Below are positions 56,406 to 64,000 of a stretch of DNA of 64,000 nt, piece after piece. The notes beneath the pieces are model-generated. The model was not told where the DNA came from and ran no database searches. It saw only the letters and a list, made by a program, of their open reading frames with translations. A program made the position numbers and the translations under genes. Origin of the DNA: Allolobophora icterica (lineage: Eukaryota > Annelida > Clitellata > Crassiclitellata > Lumbricidae); the NCBI GenBank assembly GCA_963556255.1, contig OY744610.1, positions 66,167,192 through 66,231,191 of the forward strand, written 5' to 3'. The first letter of the stretch is position 1. The number at the start of each line of letters is the position of its first letter.

Positions 56406-57470
56406 CTCGATTACAAACTTGCAAATATACGACATGAGCTTCACTCTAGTTTCACTGTTTACTGCATAGGCTTAATAATGTTTATTGGACGCAAAAAAGT
56501 TCGATTTAATAAAACCGCCTATGATGCATTAGGTAGTTTATGTTTAACGACCCTGTTTTATCATAAGAAACTGAATTAGGGCATAACGTCGTCATTCTGT
56601 ATCCAAGCTTGGGAGTGGCACAAGAAATCTGCGTCCTCTCTTGATCTGGGTTTCTGGCAACTGGGCTTAGATCTTGTTTGGAAGACTCCTCTGACTTGAT
56701 GCAGTGCTCGTCAATAAGCTGTTGCCCTGTGCTTACCTTTCAACTGGACCCTTATAAATTCGGAGTTTACGATTAGGATTATGAATCTGTATGATTGGTC
56801 CTTCGATTTCTTAACGCCTCACCGCTCACGCCATTCTCCTGTAAGTTCTTGGTTTTGAGAAGTCTGCCATTTTGCTTCCTTATTAAAATCTTCTTTGTAA
56901 TATAAACTCTGAAATTGGTCGACGTTTACTGAAAGGCTGGTTATAGTATGAGAAAACCGGTGTTAAAGCGAAGTTACACCTGGTATTAGTTACACCTGGT
57001 ATATAGAAACAGAATAGACTCGTACAAATTTTCAAATGACTTCGTAAAATGTAATTGTTGCGTCAACTGGCGTAAGCTACAATAAAAGATATTAGGCCTA
57101 GAGTCTATAGGCCTACTCTTAAGATGTTTGCTACACTCATAACATGGGTAATATTAGTGGTTTAGTAGACGTTTAGTCTGTGTTAGAACCTCTGCAACTT
57201 AACATATAACGCTTCACAGACTATCTCTCGTGGCTAACCCATAAAAGCTGTGATTGAGTCAAATGAGACATTACACTGTCATCCAAGCCAGTCCACAATT
57301 CGCACTGAAGAATTTCCGCCCAATATTCCTTTCTGTACATGTATAGGGCCTACACAGTACGAATCATGACCGTAGTCACCGTATAGGCCTACTGACGTCT
57401 CTGTAACCATTTTGTAAGGATTTTGTAAAGCTCAGGAACTGTATTGACTCGAGCTCAGTTGCGTCACGAC
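56406..57470. other. Mostly unassigned; repeat E copy at 56680-56775
   Basis: Repeat E is present in diverged form (CTGACTTGATGCAGTGCTCG). Repeat G-like TATCCAAGCTTGGGAGTGGC lies at 56600-56622. Three TAGGCCTA palindromes lie at 57093, 57108 and 57384. Confidence 0.5.
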
Positions 57471-57471
57471 T

Positions 57472-57820
57472 CACTAGGGTGGTGAGGGCCGCATCGGGTG
57501 ACACCTTCAGAGGGTGACACCAAAATGACTCTATTTTTACGCAGTTTTAGCCAAATTTATTGTTTTTAAATTACCAATAACAGACGTCACTATCATTTAA
57601 ATCTCGGGCTAGCACGGTCCCAACACGGGGACCTTAAATGGCATGGCACCCATTCAAATGGGCAAGCGGTGGTGAAGGATCTCACCCAATCAATTCATTG
57701 AAAAATGAGCAGGGTCGAGGCCATATACGGTCGCTATAGAAAATCGCAAACATTTACATTTCAACAAAAACATTTTCGTAAGTCCATAGGTGACACCATG
57801 ACCAACTCTAGTGACGTCAC
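57472..57820. mobile_element. Candidate TIR element containing repeat F copy 2
   Basis: CACTAGGGTGG at the left and CCAACTCTAGTG at the right are imperfectly inverted; GGTGACACC occurs near both ends. Repeat F in reverse orientation fills 57595-57760. No clear target duplication. Confidence 0.45.
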
Positions 57821-58029
57821 TGCTCAAGCTTCTGTTAACTTAGGCCCTACCGGTAACTTACTAAATTCGCCTTAATGCATTAGCCTACTGCGGCCTTGCA
57901 CCATGCACTTATTAAGCGGTGCGTAGCGAAACCCCAATGCCCAGACAGAATTCCCGCCAGATCCCCAGTTTTCTAAGTTGAAACGGCTTTCTTTGCGTAA
58001 AGCTAACTTTTCGGAACATTTTCGATTTA

Positions 58030-58830
58030 CTATTTGGAGTATTGGCCGACTAGTCCACACAAATTTTCCCAATTCGAACGCTTGGTAAGAAATTGTTTTC
58101 GGGAATTCGGTCAATTTTGCGTTGTCGCCACTTTCGGGGAATCGGACATTCCGGTATACCCCACTGTAAGAAGTTCTTTACGGGCTATGCAAATTTTCAT
58201 GTACGTGTACAATGGGGACCATGATACCGTCCTTCCCTTGCGTGCTGAGTGCCCAGACCGCGTTGAACAGCATGACTCATGGCCATCTGCGCTCCAGCGT
58301 TGTCGGAGCCTCTACGATGTACACTCAGGTCGTCTGCCAGAGGAAGGGAGAGGGACCCGTTGTCAATGGCTACGCCCTGTCAGACGGGCGGAAACGCGTC
58401 GACGTCGAATGTAGAACCGCCGGCCAGAGGTCGACGGTGTCTGGCAGATGGCGCTTGTGTCGTTCCTCCTCCTTCTCCTGCCCCAGGGTGGATCGAATAT
58501 TGTCTATCGACGGCGGCGGACCGGGCGGAGGAGGGACCTACCCAGCTGGCCTGCGTCGACGTTCCACGGGCCGAGTGCGTGACCGGCTGTAAAGGACCGG
58601 CTGGCTGGCCGAGTGTGGCAACGCCCATTATGTATAATGTATTCCGCTTCGACGCGTCGATAGCCCGTCCTCGCGAAACCAGTCCGCGGACCTTCGAGGT
58701 ACAACGAGAAACGGATGGATGGGTGGATGAATGTGTGGTTGTACGGACATCCATAGAGCAGCGTATGGTTCGCAGTCTCTTCCCTAGCAACGGCGGCGAA
58801 GAACCGCACATAATGTGACGAGCGGCTTGA
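58030..58830 (+). CDS. CpG-rich block with a possible unrecognised first exon
   Basis: GC and CpG content rise abruptly as at 8.1-8.5 kb. A plus-strand frame from ATG 58212 or 58272 has GC-rich third positions and reads STMYTQVVCQRKGEG and NGYALSDGRKRVDVEC. Possible donors are CTCAG|GTCGTC and CGACG|GTGTCT. I know no matching family, overlapping frames on both strands are also open, and no partner exon is found. The CDS call is tentative; promoter-only sequence is as likely. Confidence 0.22.
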
Positions 58831-59089
58831 AAGGTTTTGTGCGGTACGCAGGTTGCGTTCTAGACGCAACAAGCCGTGTTGGATCGATCGCTGGTCTGGG
58901 GTGTTTACGAAAGCTGATCAGGGCGACCAGGAGGAGCAGGTCATTTTGACGAACACGAAGGGTTTCTGAGTTTGGTTTCCCTGATCTGTTGATTTTCGAA
59001 TGAGATTTTTTCAGCAGAACTGCAATACCCCAGAACCTTTTCAATCGTACTGACCATCGACTGATATAATACAATACAATACAACTGTA

Positions 59090-59295
59090 ACTTTGATATT
59101 GCGCCCTCTTTCTAAAGTTCAGAAGAGCAAACACACGGCCATACGACAGAACGTCGATGGCGTGAGCCATTGTGAGTTATGGATTTGCTCAAGGTCCTAC
59201 ACAGTAATCGTCTCAGAGGAGGAGGATCGAACCTACACTCTCTGTGTTACAGGTCAACGGTCTAACCAGTCTGTCACCGTGCCACTGATACCTCG
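59090..59295 (-). mobile_element. SINE-A copy
   Basis: On the minus strand: GGTTAGACCGTTGACC head, GGTTCGATCCTCCTC box B-like, ACCTTGAGCAAATCC core, ATGGCCGTGTGTTTGC 3' region. Confidence 0.88.
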
Positions 59296-59399
59296 TGTTT
59301 GCTAAGACGGCGTTAGATAATGAATTGAGGTACCCATCTAATTGCGTGTTCCGTCACTTCGTTGATGTCATCAAGATATGGACTCGTCTATTTCTCCTT

Positions 59400-59490
59400 T
59401 GTGTGACTGATCTTCTAGGTATTGACCTGATTACGGATTGGTTTTGGTTCGCCATCGGTTGATGCCTTCTGCATTATACACCGGCGCTAT
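59400..59490 (+). mobile_element. LINE family B 3' tail
   Basis: TGGTTTTGGTTCGCCATCGG, TTGATGCCTTCTGCATTATA and CCGGCGCTATATAAATG, then a (TAA)n run. Confidence 0.8.
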
Positions 59491-59494
59491 ATAA

Positions 59495-59498
59495 ATGT

Positions 59499-59588
<90 letters not shown>

Positions 59589-59600
59589 TTATTATTATTT
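59495..59600. repeat. (TAA)n microsatellite
   Basis: Near-perfect TAA repeats of about 90 bp expanded from the LINE tail. Confidence 0.97.
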
Positions 59601-59629
59601 TTATTGACCAGTTGATTAGAGCGCTGCTG

Positions 59630-59814
59630 TCTTAGACACCTTTAAAACGTAGTCAATCTAGGCTATAAGTTTGTATGCTTGAAATTCGGTATTGGGTTGA
59701 CGCCAAACTTCAGGTAAGGTTCGATATTGTACCGCATACGAACAATAACTTCAAAACAATACTCCTTCCTGTCGGTGTCAATGGCCTTTGTGTGCTATAA
59801 GGTGTCATTAACCT
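59630..59814. repeat. Repeat H copy
   Basis: CTTAGACACCTTTAAAACG at the left and GGCCTTTGTGTGCTATAAGG, TGTCATTAAC at the right, the same motif pair and order as at 19704-19810. Confidence 0.55.
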
Positions 59815-59817
59815 CCG

Positions 59818-59921
59818 CATCCATCCATCCATCCATCCATCCATCCATCCATCCATCCATCCATCCATCCATCCATCCATCCATCCATCCATCCATCCAT
59901 CCATCCATCCATCCATCCATC
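59818..59921. repeat. (ATCC)n microsatellite joined to a SINE head
   Basis: About 26 perfect ATCC units run directly into GATTGGTTAGAGCGCTCGCC of the next SINE. Confidence 0.98.
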
Positions 59922-60095
59922 CGATTGGTTAGAGCGCTCGCCTTGTAAGGCGGAGAGTACGGGTTCGATCCTCCTCCCCTGAGACGGTTACTGTGCAGGG
60001 ACCTTCAGCAAGTCCTTCACTCACAGTTGCTCAGCGCCATCGATTGATGCTTGGTGGTCATTAGGTAGTGGCGCTTAATAAATGCATATTAATAA
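59922..60095 (+). mobile_element. SINE-A copy, near-consensus
   Basis: GATTGGTTAGAGCGCTCGCC, GGTTCGATCCTCCTCCCC, GACCTTCAGCAAGTCCTTCA, CAGCGCCATCGATTGATGCT, and GTGGCGCTTAATAAATGCAT as tail. It is the clearest full-length copy in the window. Confidence 0.93.
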
Positions 60096-60600
60096 TATGT
60101 CACATAATATGTTGCCCGAGCCCAAGGAGTCCTAGCCGTTCCAGACCCGTAACAGTTTTACCAGTCTTGAGGTCCCTGAGGGATCATTTTTAACTCGGGT
60201 TAAAATAATAATAATAATCATAATGATAACGAAAATAGAAATAATTTCTTAACCATGCACTGTCGCCCTGTTGTGTTTTCAGTGACCTGCTGCGCCCCAG
60301 CGGATCACAGTTTCTGAATCCGATTTCCATTTGAAGCGACAATCAGTTGATGCCTTGTGCGTTATGGAAAGGGCGCAATAGAAATTAATAAATTATGTTT
60401 GGGACCGTGCTTTCGTCATGCGAGGGAAGATAACCAGAACTATCCACGTTTTGTATTAGGCCTACGCTGTGACTGGCCTGTAGGCCTACATCTGGCGGAA
60501 ATATTTCGAACATTACTAATCGTCATCGTAATCTCGAGATTCCTACAGCGCCTATAAATACGCAAAGTCGCGGTATCCAGCATATTCAAAGGCGCACAGT
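60096..60600. other. Unassigned interval
   Basis: Short AATAAT runs, a GTTGATGCCTTGTGCGTTAT fragment of the LINE B tail at 60347-60366, and TAGGCCTA at 60457 and 60481. No exon recognised. Confidence 0.45.
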
Positions 60601-60619
60601 CAAAACAATATCGATAGGC

Positions 60620-60960
60620 AGTTCCAGGACAAGATCTATAGGGTCAGGTTACGTAGGCAGACAAAGGTGCAGAGTCGGCTACAGAAATCGAATGCAAGTC
60701 TTAAATATATAAGCCTTAACCATTCTCACCCAAGAATCCTAAAAATTATGTACTTCGACCTCCGTCTCACGATAGAGTGCTTATAATACTCCACTTGACA
60801 ATAACAGGAGGAAAAATTTAATTGGGAAAATGCTGTACCCATTTTCATTCTGATGCTGTTTTTCTTAACTTTTGTATTCTGTAGTGTATTATTTGATGTA
60901 TGTACTCTGGAGTGCGAATCTCTAGCAATCGGTCAAATAAAGAATATACTTACTTACTTG
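60620..60960 (+). mobile_element. LINE family C 3' end
   Basis: AT-rich 3' UTR ending CAAATAAAGAATATACTTAC and (TTAC)n, like 12950-13055. Confidence 0.65.
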
Positions 60961-61940
60961 ATGTTGAGGTTTAGAGATACGTCGACGGCCCTTGGCAGTC
61001 ATGAGATGATTGTTAAACACTGAAATGCTACCAGTTATATTAAAATCAGTTTTTAGTTTAGACACCTTTTAAATGATTGCTTCGCACTCTATATACCTTG
61101 CATTGTCGTAACTTCGCCACTTCGTCTGCGTCATCGAATTGACAACATAATATTATTATCTTCAAATGTTGATACTTAAATGAATCAATTAATAAGTCAA
61201 TTTTCGTTTATTCATTATACAGTTGTCACGGACACAACTATGACATATGTTATTACATATTTGTTACTGAGTATCTATGTTACTACCCTGCAATAGTTGC
61301 AATTGTTCGTTAAGATCACACATTATTTTAGTTGTAGGCCCTATCTCAGTAACTATTACATTGCATAATACTGCAGTAACCTATTGTGTTGCAATGATGG
61401 AACTATAGTTATGACCTGAATATATTGAACCAAAACTTTAAACAATTGTATTACATATTATATACTCATGTATGCTTTGTTAATTAATGAAATTTATATT
61501 CGAGTGTGTAAGATTCCTGTACAGTTTAACAGATTAACTTTGTAAACTATAGGGCCTACCTGTTTAATTTCATAGTGTTGGTGAAATTGTGATTATTTGA
61601 TGTATGACGATAACTGCAGTAGCCTAGCTACCGTATACGGGATGTCACTAAATTGGGGATTGGTGAATGATGGCTTTGGAATTTCGAGAATAGAATGGAA
61701 GGCTGACGTCATAATAATTGTACTTATGATTATCTGACGTCATAATAATTGTACTTATGATTATGATTGGAAATTGTGTGTATTGTGCATTTTGGGGCGA
61801 AGTTGTTTGTTTACTTTTCAGATATACTGTGTGGACAATCGGTGTGGAATATTGTATTACTTTATGTCGTTAAACAATGAATATTATTGAGATTATTGAG
61901 TTCGGTTTTAACACCTTTTAATGGTGTCTTTAGAATGCTA
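60961..61940. other. Unassigned AT-rich interval
   Basis: Repeat H motifs at about 60985-61070. A 32-bp tandem duplication of GACGTCATAATAATTGTACT with its following bases lies at 61705-61765. No exon seen. Confidence 0.5.
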
Positions 61941-61989
61941 TAAGTTTCTCGTTTTTTTTTAAATTTATACTTCATATCGTCGTATACGG

Positions 61990-62235
61990 CATTTGATCTG
62001 GCCCTCTGAAACCTGACTCGGTCCTCTTTTGGACTACTCTCTGGAAACCTCTGTGATTTGACGTTGCGCCCGTGAACAGTCTGAGCCCTGCGATTGGTCT
62101 TCGAGTGGCGCTTTAGAAGTTTGGAGATTACGATGTCATAAGACGACGTTGAAATTTGGAATAATGATAGTAACTCCACCACTGCTCGTACTCTGGCAGT
62201 GCCAGTCCAAATCCTGGAGAAAGGAGGAGGGCGAC
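61990..62235. mobile_element. Repeat E copy and repeat G fragment, the LTR element's target site
   Basis: 62025-62135 is repeat E (GTGATTTGACGTTGCGCC, GGCGCTTTAGAAGTTTGGAG). 62190-62235 is repeat G (GTGCCAGTCCAAATCCTGGA, GGAGGAGGGCGAC), cut at GCGAC by the LTR. Confidence 0.65.
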
Positions 62236-62714
62236 TGTCAACCCAATCCTTCCGTTTACAATCCTTCTGATTAAATCCTTGTTCTCTGTTCGTACTTAAC
62301 GCCTATTTAACGTTCACCTTTTGAACACTAATTCTACGTATAAGTATAACCTGAATTAATCAGCAACACAGTTTAATATCTTTTCAGTTTAATAAGAAAC
62401 AAACAGATAGAACTCAATTCGATTACAACTCAACTAGTCAGCCACACTACTACAGCGAACACACTCGAATTCAAACTTCTCTAGTCAGCATAATTCTTCG
62501 CGCCTCTTGACACACCTGTCTTCTGTGCGCTTAAACGAACTCTAATAATATACATATAGCGCGCCGCTGCCGATATCGGCCGGCCGCGCGTGTCACTAAG
62601 ACTAAACGTTATACATCTATCATATATACATATACACGTGAAACTAAAGTAAGCGCACTATATATATACGCTAATATCTCGCACTGCAAGACTGTACACA
62701 AAACTCAGTTCACA
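62236..62714 (-). repeat. 3' LTR of the Ty3/gypsy-type element
   Basis: 479 bp. In plus orientation it starts TGTCAACCC and ends CAGTTCACA, the expected TG..CA ends. The outer flank is GCGAC. The partner LTR is outside the window, so boundaries rest on the TG..CA ends and the polypurine tract. Confidence 0.75.
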
Positions 62715-62717
62715 TTA

Positions 62718-62734
62718 CCTCCTTCCTTCTTCTG
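62718..62734 (-). other. Polypurine tract
   Basis: The minus strand reads AAGAAGGAAGGAGG, ending 3 bp from the LTR; it would prime plus-strand synthesis. Confidence 0.75.
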
Positions 62735-62832
62735 GAATTGAGCAAATTAAATTTCAAAATTTGCGAAATTACCAAAATACATGAAACATATATATATATA
62801 TCTAACTAAATAATGAACAGTCTTACGATTAC

Positions 62833-64000
62833 TTATAACCTTGACAAACAATCAGCAATAATATTCAATCTGCCCTTCTTGTACTTCACCTCAACATCAA
62901 AAGTTTGTAAGGCTAACGCCCAACGCACAAGTTTAGCAGACTTAGACATTGACTCAGTCAAATATGTAAGAGGATTGTGATCAGTAAAAATGAAAATTTT
63001 TGATCCAATTATAATTTCTTTTAACTTGTTTAGAGCCCAAACAATAGCATAGGCTTCCTTTTCCACAGTAGCCCATCTCTTCTGGGTATCAGTTAATTTC
63101 TGACTGATAAATGACACAGGGCGTTCTATTCCCTTGTCGTCCATCTGTGTTAAAACAGCCCCAACTGCAAAGTCACTACTATCGCAGTACAAATTGAATG
63201 GTTTTCCCACTTCAAAAACATATAACACTACTTTGGATCGCACAGCCTCTTTAAGTAAATCAAATGCTTGCTGATGTTCAACAGTCCAATCAATCTTATC
63301 AGAAACACGTTTACTAGTTAAATCAGATAGCGGTTTCGCAATCTGTGCAAAGTCCTTAATAAACTGTCTGTAATAATTAAAAAATCCAAGCAGTTGCTTA
63401 ACTTGCTTCTTAGTTTCTGGGATCTTCAAATTAGTCAAACTTTCGATTCTGTCTGGATTCATCTTTATCTTACCAGACCCAACCACATGACCGATAAACC
63501 TTACCTCACTCTTACCAAATATGCATTTTTTCAAATTCAAAGTAACGTTATGCAATCTCATTTGCATCAAAAATGCATCTAGATGCTGCAAGTGAACTTT
63601 CCAACTGTCAGAATGCACAGCAATGTCATCAACATACGGTTCTGCAAAGTCACTTATAGGCTGTAAAACTAAATTTATCGCCTTAACAAAAGTTCGTCCT
63701 GAATTTATCATTCCAAAAGGAACACGAGTAAATTCATACAGTCCATTATGTGTTACAAAAGCTGTCTTCCATTGATCAGATTGTTTTACAGGACAAGTCC
63801 AATAAGCACTTCGACAGTCCAAGATGGAAATCACATTAGACTTTCCAACTTTGTTCAAAACGTCTCTGACAATCGGCATAGGATATTTACAATCCACTGT
63901 GAATGAGTTAATGTATCTGCAGTCACAGGCAAGTCTCAAAGATCCGTCTTTCTTTTTAACAATAACCAAAGGGCTTGCCATTCTGCTCGATGATGGTTTG
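62833..64000 (-). CDS. pol: reverse transcriptase and RNase H (partial at the 5' side)
   Basis: Open from the window edge (KPSSSRMASPLVIVKKKDG) to a TAA at 62833. Reverse transcriptase motifs: ILDCRSAYW (motif A, Asp present), VPFGMINSGRTF (motif B) and EPYVDDIAVHS (YVDD catalytic pair). RNase H follows with YCDSSDFAVGAVL, EKEAYAIVWAL, FTDHNPLTYL and IIADCLSRL, so all four acidic residues are present. Intact frame with no stops, suggesting a young copy. The stop comes right after the RNase H end; in ordinary Ty3/gypsy pol an integrase would follow. Protein sequence class is clearly Ty3/gypsy rather than Ty1/copia. Confidence 0.96.
   Translation of the reverse strand, partial: KPSSSRMASPLVIVKKKDGSLRLACDCRYINSFTVDCKYPMPIVRDVLNKVGKSNVISILDCRSAYWTCPVKQSDQWKTAFVTHNGLYEFTRVPFGMINSGRTFVKAINLVLQPISDFAEPYVDDIAVHSDSWKVHLQHLDAFLMQMRLHNVTLNLKKCIFGKSEVRFIGHVVGSGKIKMNPDRIESLTNLKIPETKKQVKQLLGFFNYYRQFIKDFAQIAKPLSDLTSKRVSDKIDWTVEHQQAFDLLKEAVRSKVVLYVFEVGKPFNLYCDSSDFAVGAVLTQMDDKGIERPVSFISQKLTDTQKRWATVEKEAYAIVWALNKLKEIIIGSKIFIFTDHNPLTYLTESMSKSAKLVRWALALQTFDVEVKYKKGRLNIIADCLSRL

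Larger units (their letters stand above)
62236..64000 (-). mobile_element. Ty3/gypsy-type LTR retrotransposon, 3' part
   Basis: In minus orientation: pol from the window edge to 62833, about 100 bp, a polypurine tract (AAGAAGGAAGGAGG), then a 3' LTR. No integrase lies between RNase H and the LTR. The 5' portion and 5' LTR are beyond 64000. Confidence 0.93.

Overview
This is animal (metazoan) nuclear DNA. It carries intron-rich genes with GT..AG splice sites, tRNA-derived SINEs, several LINE families, hAT-type MITEs, LTR elements and abundant microsatellites. I favour an invertebrate deuterostome (echinoderm, hemichordate or cephalochordate grade). The LTR element at the right edge has a pol layout I associate with the deuterostome Gmr1-like clade, and the SINEs carry a core resembling the V-SINE domain. 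This placement is inference; species level is out of reach.

Two genes can be reconstructed exon by exon. DNAJC27 (Rab-like GTPase with a J domain, 7 coding exons, 269 aa) lies on the minus strand at 18660-26784. STT3A (catalytic subunit of the ER oligosaccharyltransferase, 15 coding exons, 709 aa) lies on the plus strand at 29338-40952. They are head to head, with 2.55 kb between start codons. That interval holds a candidate unfolded-protein-response element and a transposon-derived fragment. A third, unrecognised gene on the plus strand (45213-48731, three phase-consistent exons, 234 aa) predicts a small membrane protein with an Ig-like ectodomain that lacks both canonical cysteines. A lone C1-domain first exon (8200-8341, minus, probably diacylglycerol kinase theta-like) sits in a CpG-rich promoter-like block; the rest of that gene was not found and probably runs off the left edge. 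A second CpG-rich block near 58.0-58.8 kb may hold another first exon.

The rest is mobile and simple DNA. 1-7 kb: LINE tails, an RTE-like LINE, MITEs and microsatellites. 9-18.6 kb: a compound microsatellite, LINEs, three hAT elements with 8-bp target duplications, a dispersed two-motif repeat and a minisatellite touching the DNAJC27 stop codon. Introns of DNAJC27: SINEs, a MITE nested in a SINE, a 20-bp minisatellite built from SINE head sequence and over 1 kb of (GAAT)n. Introns of STT3A: SINEs, LINE ends, a hAT MITE, a 39-bp-arm hairpin and private minisatellites abutting several splice acceptors. 42-48 kb: LINE remnants around the Ig-like gene. 49.3-52.6 kb: a TTAA-flanked element containing an ATAC microsatellite split by a young LTR element with seemingly identical 405-bp LTRs. 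52.7-62 kb: LINE ends, a hAT-like element, SINEs and microsatellites. 62.2-64 kb: the 3' part of a Ty3/gypsy-type element whose pol ends after RNase H.

The palindrome TAGGCCTA occurs at least 19 times here, against roughly one expected by composition, and no repeat family I recognised explains it.
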